Assembly (NCBI GenBank): GCA_044225825.1
Contig: JBGAIB010000010.1
Location: 62,001-126,000, forward strand
DNA length: 64,000 nt
Source: Bog-950 sp044225825
Lineage (GTDB): Bacteria; Bacteroidota; Bacteroidia; Chitinophagales; LD1
Direction: 5' to 3'
Position 1 is the stretch's first letter. Every line of letters starts with the position of its first letter. Under the pieces are notes generated by a model, which saw only the letters and a list, made by a program, of their open reading frames with translations, ran no database searches and had not been told where the DNA came from. The translations under genes and the position numbers were made by a program. This document shows, one piece after another, positions 7,369-15,182 of the stretch.

Positions 7369-9621
7369 ATGAAAAAAATCACATTATTATTTATATTATT
7401 CAACTCTCTTATTGCAATAGCTCAAAATCCTGCCTCCGATTCTATTATTGTTGTAAAGGAGGTAGTTGTTTCGGCTAACCGTTTTGAAACGCCAAAGGCA
7501 AATGTGGCTCAGCAAATTGAGGTATACGGGAAAGAAAAAATCGAATCTTTTAACGCCCCCACTTCCGGCGATGTATTAATGCAAACTGGTTTGGTAAACG
7601 TACAAAAAAGCCAGCAGGGCGGTAGCAGCCCCATTCTACGCGGTTTTGAGGCCAGCAGGGTATTATTGGTGGTTGATGGTGTGCGAATGAACAATATCAT
7701 CTACCGTGCAGGCCACCTGCAAAACGTAATTACAATCGATAACAGCATGCTTGATCGCATTGAGGTGCTTTTTGGTCCGGCTTCTTCTATGTTCGGCAGC
7801 GATGCGCTGGGAGGTGTCATGCACTTTATCAGCCGTCGTCCTCAGTTGGCCACTGGTGAAAAAAAGGTAGAGGTGCATGGTAATGCATTGGTAAGGTATA
7901 ACTACGGTAATACGGAGTTTACTCCACATTTGGATTTTAACGTGGCTACCAAGAAGTTTGCATCCTTAACCTCTGCTACCTTCAGTCACTTTGGTGACCT
8001 GCGCCAAGGCAAAAAGCGCAATTTTCTGAACGACATGCCCGGCACAGATTTTATATGGGACAGAAACTTTTATGTTAAGCGGTTTGGTACCAGCGATTCG
8101 ATTATTGCCAATAATGACCCCAGCATTCAACGCGGCAGTGGCTATAAGCAATACGATCTGATGCAAAAATTTTTGTTTAAGCAGGATGATCATATCACCC
8201 ACCTGTTAAACGTTCAATTTAGTAACACTACCAATGTGCCGCGTTACGACCGTTTAACCGACCTTTCAGGGGGGAAACTTAAAGCGGCTGAATGGTATTA
8301 TGGCCCGCAAACAAGATTATTGGCTGCTTATGAGTTCTCTTATCTTAATCCGGGCGGAGCTATTGATGAAGTAAAGGCCGGTGTTAACTACCAGTTTATA
8401 GTAGAAAGCCGTCACAACCGCGATGTAAATAAACGATTCAGAACAGACCGTACTGAAAAAGTAAACGTGCCTGCCTTTTTCGGACATATTCGCAAGCAAC
8501 TGGGTGCAAATACGATTATTGGTGGTATAGAAGGGCAGTTCAATACATTAAAGTCAAGCGCTGTGCAAACCGATGTTATTGAAGATACTACAAAGGCTGC
8601 TACCACCCGTTATCCGGATGGCAAAAACAGCATGAATAGCGTGGCGTTATTCGTTTCCCACTCTTACAATTGGAAAGATAGAATTATAATCAGCGAAGGA
8701 TTGCGTTATAACTATGTAGGGCTTAGCTCTCAGGTGGATAGCAACCTTACCTACCGTTTGAACTTCGGAACATTGAAACAAAATCACCATGCCATCAGTG
8801 GCAACATCGGTGTGGTGTTTAATACCAATGTTGGTTTCCGTGCAGCAATTAGCGGGTCAACAGGTTTCCGTGCTCCAAATGTGGACGATCTGGTTAAAAT
8901 TTTTGAATCAGCTCCCGGTGCTGTTATTGTGCCTAATCCTAAGTTGAAACCTGAGTATACTTTTAATGGGGAGGTAACGTTGAGCCAGACTTTCGCCAAG
9001 CGGGTTACGGTTAGCGCAACAGGATTTTATACCTATATAAAGAATGTGATTCAAACCGACAAGGACAGCTACCTGGGTCAGGATTCTATTGTGTATGATG
9101 GCGTGCTTAGTAAGGTTATGACCGCGCAAAACAAAGGGAAGGCTTTTATAGCAGGTGCTGGTGCGCAGTTAGATGCGCGAATTACTAATTGGTTCAGGGT
9201 ATACGGTTCATTTAACTTTACCTATGGCCGTACGATTGGCGACACAACAATCCTAAATGAAGATTCAACCACCCATGTAGAAACCGATTACGATCCCCTT
9301 GACCACATCCCACCCTTCTTTGGCAAGGTGGGTACGGAGTTTAGCTACAAAAACTTTAGCTCTAATTTCTTTGTGCTTTATAACGGCAAAAAGAAAATTG
9401 AGGACTACAGCAACAGTGGAGAAGATAATGGCGCCTATGCAACACCCTACGGTATGCCAGCCTGGATGACCTTTAATATTCGTGCTGCCTACAAGGTTAC
9501 CAAGAACTTTGGCGTAGAAGCCGGTGTCGATAACCTGCTCGATACTAACTACCGCGTATTTGCCTCTGGTATCAGTGGAATGGGCCGTACCTTCTTTGTT
9601 ACTTTAAGAGCCAACTTTTAG
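7369..9621 (+). CDS. TonB-dependent outer-membrane receptor 1
   Basis: From the ATG at 7369 the protein has 750 residues, with signal peptide MKKITLLFILFNSLIAIAQ. The frame extends upstream to 7279, but that would put the signal peptide internal. The plug domain begins near VVVSANRFETPKANVAQQIE, with LRGFEASRVLLVVDGVRMN and the IEVLFGPASSMFGSDALGGV signature. A 22-strand type beta-barrel follows and ends GMGRTFFVTLRANF, with a terminal Phe as in outer-membrane proteins. There is no SusC-type carboxypeptidase-like N-terminal domain. The plug resembles haem, metal or siderophore receptors rather than glycan importers. The substrate is not identifiable from sequence alone. Confidence 0.93.
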   Translation: MKKITLLFILFNSLIAIAQNPASDSIIVVKEVVVSANRFETPKANVAQQIEVYGKEKIESFNAPTSGDVLMQTGLVNVQKSQQGGSSPILRGFEASRVLLVVDGVRMNNIIYRAGHLQNVITIDNSMLDRIEVLFGPASSMFGSDALGGVMHFISRRPQLATGEKKVEVHGNALVRYNYGNTEFTPHLDFNVATKKFASLTSATFSHFGDLRQGKKRNFLNDMPGTDFIWDRNFYVKRFGTSDSIIANNDPSIQRGSGYKQYDLMQKFLFKQDDHITHLLNVQFSNTTNVPRYDRLTDLSGGKLKAAEWYYGPQTRLLAAYEFSYLNPGGAIDEVKAGVNYQFIVESRHNRDVNKRFRTDRTEKVNVPAFFGHIRKQLGANTIIGGIEGQFNTLKSSAVQTDVIEDTTKAATTRYPDGKNSMNSVALFVSHSYNWKDRIIISEGLRYNYVGLSSQVDSNLTYRLNFGTLKQNHHAISGNIGVVFNTNVGFRAAISGSTGFRAPNVDDLVKIFESAPGAVIVPNPKLKPEYTFNGEVTLSQTFAKRVTVSATGFYTYIKNVIQTDKDSYLGQDSIVYDGVLSKVMTAQNKGKAFIAGAGAQLDARITNWFRVYGSFNFTYGRTIGDTTILNEDSTTHVETDYDPLDHIPPFFGKVGTEFSYKNFSSNFFVLYNGKKKIEDYSNSGEDNGAYATPYGMPAWMTFNIRAAYKVTKNFGVEAGVDNLLDTNYRVFASGISGMGRTFFVTLRANF

Positions 9622-9644
9622 CATTTCGGCATTATGTTCTAAGA

Positions 9645-9678
9645 GTCGCAGGCATGGTAATATGTCTGCGGCTTTTTT
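9645..9678 (+). terminator. Terminator after TonB receptor 1
   Basis: GTCGCAGGCA pairs with TGTCTGCGGC (10 bp with two G-U pairs) across an 8-nt loop and is followed by six T. It separates the first cassette from the second. Confidence 0.85.
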
Positions 9679-9705
9679 AACATCGTCAATATGATGCCCT
9701 TTTTA

Positions 9706-9713
9706 TAATTTCG
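9706..9713 (+). promoter_or_regulatory. -7 box before the second small-protein/receptor cassette
   Basis: TAATTTCG lies 9 nt before the ATG at 9723, inside the same TTTTATAATTTCGC block seen at 6741-6754. A good -33 TTTG is not visible at the expected distance. Confidence 0.45.
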
Positions 9714-9722
9714 CCTTAATTA

Positions 9723-10253
9723 ATGCGACGTTGGTTAGCCATATTACTTTTTACCTTTCTACTGCTTAACCTGGCAGGTGTGTTTGTATTTTTTATGGGC
9801 CAACAGGGTATTATACGGCATCAAATGAGTGAACTGCTAAACGATAAAAGTGCCGAGCCCTCCCTGGTATTTCATTTTAGTTCAACCGCTTTTAACAATC
9901 TTACAAGGCTGGAAGGTAATGATAAGGAGTTGCTGATTGAAGGTGAATTGTACGATATTAAGACTATTACAAAATCAGGGGATAACGTTACTGTATACGT
10001 TTATCACGATTGGGCTGAAACAGATTTGTTACGGCACTTTATGGATTGGGTAGGCAATGGAAGCAAACACAAATCGCATCATCCCATTGCCCAATCATTT
10101 TTTATGCCTTACTATGCGAAGGCGGTTTGCACCTGGTCGTATACCCTTCCTGTACAAATGACATCGCTCCATTCCGAAGCCACCGGAATTTTACCCGGTT
10201 GGCCTTGTGGCATGATCATTCCACCCCCCAATACCAGGCTTGGCGCTTCATAG
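9723..10253 (+). CDS. Small membrane-anchored protein, copy 2 of a receptor-linked pair
   Basis: This 176-residue protein is a diverged paralogue of the one at 6761. It has the same hydrophobic N-terminus (LAILLFTFLLLNLAGVFVFF) and the same LEGNDKELLIEGELYDIKTI core. A D-x-AE/SK-E...LL-H/G region follows in which WNN/WVGN aligns. The C-terminus is again proline-rich (IIPPPNTRLGAS). It also carries three histidines in KHKSHHP near residue 118 and two cysteines near the end. A TonB receptor follows after 71 bp, so the pair of genes occurs twice in tandem. The function is unknown; a role in metal sensing or handling is a guess. Confidence 0.75.
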   Translation: MRRWLAILLFTFLLLNLAGVFVFFMGQQGIIRHQMSELLNDKSAEPSLVFHFSSTAFNNLTRLEGNDKELLIEGELYDIKTITKSGDNVTVYVYHDWAETDLLRHFMDWVGNGSKHKSHHPIAQSFFMPYYAKAVCTWSYTLPVQMTSLHSEATGILPGWPCGMIIPPPNTRLGAS

Positions 10254-10324
10254 CCTGCAGTCGGCCTGCCCGGTCGGAACTCTTGATATTTTATGGAATT
10301 AGAATAACCGGATACGGTTAAATT

Positions 10325-12376
10325 ATGCATGTAAGGAAATACTTAGTTGCCTTGTGCATTGGTATGGCGCATATGCTATATGCCCAAACCGATACGCTTA
10401 CCGGTGAGATAAATGAAGTAGTAGTAACTGGCTTGCGGGAAGCCAGCCGACGCGAAACCGTGTTGGATGTTGTGCCATTGGAAACGGCCACGATGCGCCA
10501 AAAAGGGGCATTTAATATTAGCGACGGTTTGAGTAAACTACCTGGCATTAGCCAATTGAACACCGGTGTTGCTATCTCAAAACCTGTTATACGCGGTATG
10601 TATGGTAACCGCATTCTGGTATTGTTGTCGGGTTTGCGTTTTGATAATCAGCAGTGGCAGGATGAGCATGGAATGGGATTGAGCGATATAGGTATTGAAA
10701 GGGTGGAAGTTATTAAAGGGCCGATGGCCGTTTTGTATGGAACCGATGCAGTTGGCGGCTTACTTAATGTTATTGAGGAACAGAAAGCCGAAGTAGGAAC
10801 GTTCCAACTGGATATTAATACACGTTTCCACTCTAATACACTTGGCACAGTTAACGACCTGTGTATAAAAGGTAACAGAAATAATACCTGGTGGCGGGTG
10901 AGACTGGGGGTCGAGGGACATTCTGATTATTCGGACGGGAAGAACGTAAGGGCACTGAACTCGCGCAGCGATGGATATTATTTTAAGGGTACCTTCGGCG
11001 TACAGCGCAGAAGCGTTTCATCCGAAAACAACTATCATTTTTCAATGAATGATTTCGGATTTATCATGAATGATATCCTTGACTTTATGGACCCTGATGC
11101 CCGGTACACCCGCAAATTAAACGGGCCCTTTCATAAGGTTATTCTGAACGTTTTCTCTTCACGCAACAAAATTCAGCTTCGCAATTCATTGCTTAAAATT
11201 GATGCAGGCTTTCAGTCTAACTCCAGAATGGAAAATGAAGGTGGTGGCAAGATTTCGCTGAACATGCTGCTTACAACCGGCCTGTACCACCTGGAGTGGA
11301 TTAAGCCCCTAACTGATCGACTGGAATTTATAGTAAGCCAAAATACCAGCTACGAGAACAATACCAATTTCGGAGGCCGGAAAATTATACCCGATGCACA
11401 TATGCTGGAAGCCAGTATTGCAGGATTTATTAAGTATAATGCAGGGAAGGTGGTGGTGGAAACCGGCGTTGGATTAAATGACAGATGGATAAAAACGTTG
11501 TTAACGCCGCTTGTAAACACGCCTGACAAGGGAACTGTAATTACTCCTTTCTCGCGTAATCGCATTTCGTTTAATGCGCTGAGCGGCGTTGCAATTAATC
11601 CATTGAACGGCCTTAATATTAAGGTAAACGTTGCTACCGGTTTACGTGCACCAAACCTTGCAGAGCTTTCCAGCAATGGTTTGCGCGAAGGAACGTACCG
11701 CTACGAAATCGGCGATATGAACCTGCGCAATGAACAGAATATAAATATCGACCTGGGAATTACCCATAAAACTGATTGGTTCGGCTATTCACTGAGCGGT
11801 TTTATAAGTCTGTTCGATAATTTTATTTACATCACACCAACCAGCGAAGAATACCTGGGGTTCCGTATTTACCGTTATAAACAACAGAACACTTTATATA
11901 CCGGAGGAGAAGCAGAATTTGAATTTACACCTCAGGGTGCGGTTAAAGGGCTGGAGTTTTCTGTTAGTGGGGCTTACCTGTATTCGATTGGAAAGGATGG
12001 TAATTACATTCCGTTTACCACGGCTCCAAAGATATCTCCGACGGTAAGATATAGCCATTCTTTTGGGAAGCACGTAAGGAATATATATGCTTCACTGGGA
12101 TTTGATTATGTATTTCAGCAGTACCGTACAGCTCCCGAAGAATTACCGACTGATGCCTATTACCTAATGAACGCAGCTATAGGAGCTGAATTTGCTTTCA
12201 GAAAAGCCGGTTTTACCATTGGTATTGCAGGCAATAACCTCCTGAATGCTGCTTATTACGACCACCTTTCGCGCCTGAAGGAGTTCGGAGTTAGAAACAT
12301 CGGGCGCAACATCACCGTCAACCTTTTTATACCAATAGTATTTAATTATTCAAAAAACCAAACCAAAACAAAGTAG
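10325..12376 (+). CDS. TonB-dependent outer-membrane receptor 2
   Basis: The 683-residue protein has a signal peptide ending near MLYAQ (residue 21). Its plug domain includes INEVVVTGLREASRRETVLD, VIRGMYGNRILVLLSGLRFD and the VEVIKGPMAVLYGTDAVGGL signature. The barrel ends in RNIGRNITVNLFIPIVFNYS. It is only distantly related to receptor 1 (7369), although both are preceded by the paralogous small membrane protein. A lipoprotein begins 1 bp after its stop, so the two are co-transcribed. The substrate is not determinable here; metal or haem transport is plausible from the plug type and the absence of a SusD partner. Confidence 0.92.
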   Translation: MHVRKYLVALCIGMAHMLYAQTDTLTGEINEVVVTGLREASRRETVLDVVPLETATMRQKGAFNISDGLSKLPGISQLNTGVAISKPVIRGMYGNRILVLLSGLRFDNQQWQDEHGMGLSDIGIERVEVIKGPMAVLYGTDAVGGLLNVIEEQKAEVGTFQLDINTRFHSNTLGTVNDLCIKGNRNNTWWRVRLGVEGHSDYSDGKNVRALNSRSDGYYFKGTFGVQRRSVSSENNYHFSMNDFGFIMNDILDFMDPDARYTRKLNGPFHKVILNVFSSRNKIQLRNSLLKIDAGFQSNSRMENEGGGKISLNMLLTTGLYHLEWIKPLTDRLEFIVSQNTSYENNTNFGGRKIIPDAHMLEASIAGFIKYNAGKVVVETGVGLNDRWIKTLLTPLVNTPDKGTVITPFSRNRISFNALSGVAINPLNGLNIKVNVATGLRAPNLAELSSNGLREGTYRYEIGDMNLRNEQNINIDLGITHKTDWFGYSLSGFISLFDNFIYITPTSEEYLGFRIYRYKQQNTLYTGGEAEFEFTPQGAVKGLEFSVSGAYLYSIGKDGNYIPFTTAPKISPTVRYSHSFGKHVRNIYASLGFDYVFQQYRTAPEELPTDAYYLMNAAIGAEFAFRKAGFTIGIAGNNLLNAAYYDHLSRLKEFGVRNIGRNITVNLFIPIVFNYSKNQTKTK

Positions 12377-12377
12377 T

Positions 12378-12797
12378 ATGAAAAAAACAATGTTTTCCTC
12401 ACTGGCTATTGCAGCCGCTCTTTTCGTTTTTATGGTAGGCATGTCGTCTTGCGAAAAAGACGAAGGTAAACTGCCTAACATTTCATTTAAAACCACTGCC
12501 GGCTATACCGCTGCCGACAAAACTGTTGCAGCCGGTGATACCATAGTAGTGGGTATCAATGCTTCTAAATCGGAAGAAGAAGATGTGCTGAAAACCTTTA
12601 ACATTTCAAAAAGTGTAGATGGTGCATCTTCCACAACTGTTCAAACTATCACCTTAAGCGCTGCACAGGAAGATACCTATAGCCAGGACTTTTCGCTGGT
12701 TGCTGGTTCTGCTGGCCATACCGAAAAGTATACCTTTACTGTGAGCAACCGTGATGGTTTAACCAATAGCGTTAATTTCACATTAACTGTTCAGTAA
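12378..12797 (+). CDS. Surface lipoprotein following TonB receptor 2
   Basis: The 139-residue protein has a lipoprotein signal peptide with cleavage before Cys (VGMSSC, residue 25). EKDE follows, an acidic stretch resembling the Bacteroidota surface-export signal. The mature part is a Thr/Ser-rich beta-sandwich with ISKSVDGASSTTVQTITLSA and a C-terminal FTLTVQ strand, like PKD/cadherin-type folds. It directly follows the receptor, so it may be a surface accessory protein for the same substrate (inference). I do not recognise a named family. Confidence 0.8.
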   Translation: MKKTMFSSLAIAAALFVFMVGMSSCEKDEGKLPNISFKTTAGYTAADKTVAAGDTIVVGINASKSEEEDVLKTFNISKSVDGASSTTVQTITLSAAQEDTYSQDFSLVAGSAGHTEKYTFTVSNRDGLTNSVNFTLTVQ

Positions 12798-12800
12798 TTA

Positions 12801-12917
12801 ATGGGGCCTGGTCCGCAAAAGGTTAAAGAGTTCATTCAGCGTTATGCAAACTTGCTGGCACTGGGGATGATGTTGCTTTTGGCGGCTGTAGCTATTTTAT
12901 TCTTTACCCGTTATTAA
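12801..12917 (+). CDS. 38-residue single-span membrane peptide
   Basis: A complete small frame starts MGPGPQKVKEFIQRYANLLA and continues with a hydrophobic span (ALGMMLLLAAVAILFF) ending TRY. It has a basic-amphipathic N-terminus, one transmembrane helix and a basic C-terminus. It starts 3 bp after the lipoprotein stop and ends 23 bp before a bidirectional terminator, so it fits as the last gene of the receptor 2 operon. No function can be assigned. Confidence 0.6.
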   Translation: MGPGPQKVKEFIQRYANLLALGMMLLLAAVAILFFTRY

Positions 12918-12940
12918 ACGCCGGTATCATAAAGGTCATA

Positions 12941-12966
12941 AAAGCCGCCTCACCAGGCGGCTTTTT
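12941..12966. terminator. Bidirectional terminator between the receptor operon and the M48 protease
   Basis: AAAGCCGCCT pairs perfectly with AGGCGGCTTT around a CACC loop. T tracts follow on the plus strand and A tracts precede it, so it can serve both convergent units. It overlaps the last codons (KAAW-stop) of the protease gene. Confidence 0.85.
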
Positions 12967-14056
12967 CATTTATAGAAACTTGTATTTCCTTAAACAGTGA
13001 ATCAAGCACGGGGTTTGGTGTAATGCTGTAATTTGCTGTTGCGATAGCATTTTTCACCGCCGTTATACGTTCAGATGTTAAAGGATGGGTGCTTAAAAAA
13101 CCTGGATAATTGCCCTGTTGCTTTTCTTCCTTTTGTAGTGTTTCAAACAATCCGATCATCCCCTGTTGATCAATATGTTGTTCGCCCAAAAGCTTCAATC
13201 CATTCAAATCAGCCTCTGTTTCAAATTCGCGTGAATAGGAGAGCTGTTTTAACTGATCAGCATTTTGCACTACCACGGCCGCAACACCCGTTGCATCACC
13301 GATTACCAGCGAAATAACCAAATAGGAGGAGAGTGCCCTGAATAAACTGCGGGTTGAGTGCTTAAGTGCAACATGTGAATATTCATGCGAAAGTAAGGCC
13401 GCAAGTTCGTCGTAGTTATTCATTTTATGCAGTATGCCTGCATATACCACTATACGGCCACCCGGCAAGGCAAAGGCATTTACGATCGAATCATTAATTA
13501 CGGTAATGGTTACCGGGTATGCTGATGCAAAATGCAATTGATTGAAGAACAGGGTAGCATTTTTGCCGGCTTCCTTATTTTGTTGGGCTCCCTGAGTAAA
13601 TTCCCGGTAAGCTTTCTCGCCGATTTCCTGCTCCGTGCTCATTGGAACTGCCAGAGCTGCCTTATCGGCCAGTGCCGGGATAAGTAAAAAGTATAGCAAC
13701 AAGGGTACTATCACCACTAGTATGCCTGCCAGTCCAAGTGCTATCATAAACTTGCTGATACCTTTTTTCGCACTGGTTTCGCTGAAAGCGCTCAGCGGGT
13801 AATGCGTTCTTAAGGCTTCCTCAAACCCCGGTGTGCTCACCGTGAAATGGACATCCGGAAACTTCCGGTTACGCCATACCTTATAACCGCCGGTATAATC
13901 CTTACCGGGCAACATATCTTCGGGTTGCCATATTACCTGCGAAATTATTCCGCCCGTTTCAGTAATGAGCAATTTAAGGCTGTATGTACCCAGCTCGATA
14001 TTTATGTTTCTGCCACCGGCAGCGTTGTTGTCGTAATAAGTGCCTTTAAACAGCAT
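12950..14056 (-). CDS. M48-family membrane zinc metalloprotease
   Basis: The 368-residue protein has an N-terminal about 95-residue beta-rich cytoplasmic domain of the type fused to some M48 peptidases (GKDYTGGYKVWRNRKFPDVH). A transmembrane segment follows (about 103-127, FMIALGLAGILVVIVPLLLYFLL), then the peptidase domain. Zinc ligands are His224 and His228 in HEYSH, with catalytic Glu225, and Glu281 in EFETEADLNGL. The family (HtpX/Ste24/BepA-like) degrades misfolded membrane or envelope proteins. A second hydrophobic stretch lies at about 243-265. It is transcribed convergently with the receptor 2 operon. Confidence 0.9.
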   Translation of the reverse strand: MLFKGTYYDNNAAGGRNINIELGTYSLKLLITETGGIISQVIWQPEDMLPGKDYTGGYKVWRNRKFPDVHFTVSTPGFEEALRTHYPLSAFSETSAKKGISKFMIALGLAGILVVIVPLLLYFLLIPALADKAALAVPMSTEQEIGEKAYREFTQGAQQNKEAGKNATLFFNQLHFASAYPVTITVINDSIVNAFALPGGRIVVYAGILHKMNNYDELAALLSHEYSHVALKHSTRSLFRALSSYLVISLVIGDATGVAAVVVQNADQLKQLSYSREFETEADLNGLKLLGEQHIDQQGMIGLFETLQKEEKQQGNYPGFLSTHPLTSERITAVKNAIATANYSITPNPVLDSLFKEIQVSINEKAAW

Positions 14057-14168
14057 GATCCTTGTTTAAGGCTGCAATTTACAATGACCTGGCTATTAGC
14101 AGGGGGCTAACTTATTACATCTACTTAATAATATTGTAAATTGACGGCCGGGATAGTTTATTTGTAGT

Positions 14169-15161
14169 ATGAACCTGAACGTACGGGTATTTATTAAGGT
14201 ATATGTTGCCATAGCGGTGTTCTTCCTCATTTTGTTTGTGGGCACCTGCGGTTACATGGCTATTGAGAACTATACCTTTTTAGAGGCCTTGTATATGACC
14301 GTAATTACCCTTGCCACTATCGGTTATGGTGAGGTGCACCCGCTTAGCTCCTCAGGCCGGGTGTTTACCATCATCCTTACGCTGGCTAACCTGGGAACGT
14401 TCACCTATTTTATCGCACAGATATCCAGCTATTTTCTGGATGGAGAATTTACACGAACATTAAAATTGGTTAGAATGGAAAAAGCAATTTCCGAGCTAAA
14501 AGACCACGTTATTATTTGTGGTTTTGGCCGAAATGGACGCGAGGCGGCCAAACTTTTTGTAGCAGGTGGCCGGGAGTTTGTGGTAATTGAGCAAACCCCA
14601 CCAGATATCAGCCTGGGCGATTTGCACGTTCCGTTCTACTTACAGGATAATGCAACAAGGGATGAGGCTCTGATTAAGGCCGGCATTGCAAATGCGGCGG
14701 CTCTTATTTCTACATTACCGAATGATGCTGATAATTTGTTTGTGGTGCTTACGGCACGTGAGCTAAATAAACGGATACGCATTGTTAGCCGGGCATCGCA
14801 CGATACCTCGGTCCGTAAGTTGAAGACGGCCGGAGCAAACAATGTGATTATGCCAGATAAGATTGGCGGGGCACACATGGCTACACTGGTTCTTAGTCCT
14901 GACATAAAGGAGTTTATGGACTTAATGAACACCCAGTACTCCGATCACTTTGCAGTGCAGGAAATTCCAGTGGGTAAAACCATTTCACTTGAAGAACTGG
15001 ATGCCTGGAGAGTAACAGGTGCTACGGTATTGGGTATTAAAAACATGGAGGGTGATTTTGCACTAAATCCTATAGGCACTACAGTGCTACGCCCCGGCAA
15101 CAGATTAATTGCGATGGGCGCACAAAACCAATTAAAGCGGCTATCAGACCTGCTCAATTAG
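14169..15161 (+). CDS. Two-helix potassium channel with RCK/TrkA domain
   Basis: The 330-residue protein has two transmembrane helices flanking a pore loop with selectivity filter TIGYGE (50-55). A linker and a TrkA-N/RCK nucleotide-binding fold follow (HVIICGFGRNGREAAKLF, about 113-130, Gly-x-Gly-x-x-Gly). The C-terminal TrkA-C lobe is about 245-330. It is a MthK/Kch-like ligand-gated K+ channel of the inner membrane. The gene stands alone between convergent and divergent neighbours. Confidence 0.93.
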   Translation: MNLNVRVFIKVYVAIAVFFLILFVGTCGYMAIENYTFLEALYMTVITLATIGYGEVHPLSSSGRVFTIILTLANLGTFTYFIAQISSYFLDGEFTRTLKLVRMEKAISELKDHVIICGFGRNGREAAKLFVAGGREFVVIEQTPPDISLGDLHVPFYLQDNATRDEALIKAGIANAAALISTLPNDADNLFVVLTARELNKRIRIVSRASHDTSVRKLKTAGANNVIMPDKIGGAHMATLVLSPDIKEFMDLMNTQYSDHFAVQEIPVGKTISLEELDAWRVTGATVLGIKNMEGDFALNPIGTTVLRPGNRLIAMGAQNQLKRLSDLLN

Positions 15162-15182
15162 TGATCCCGGTTTATAAATGAA

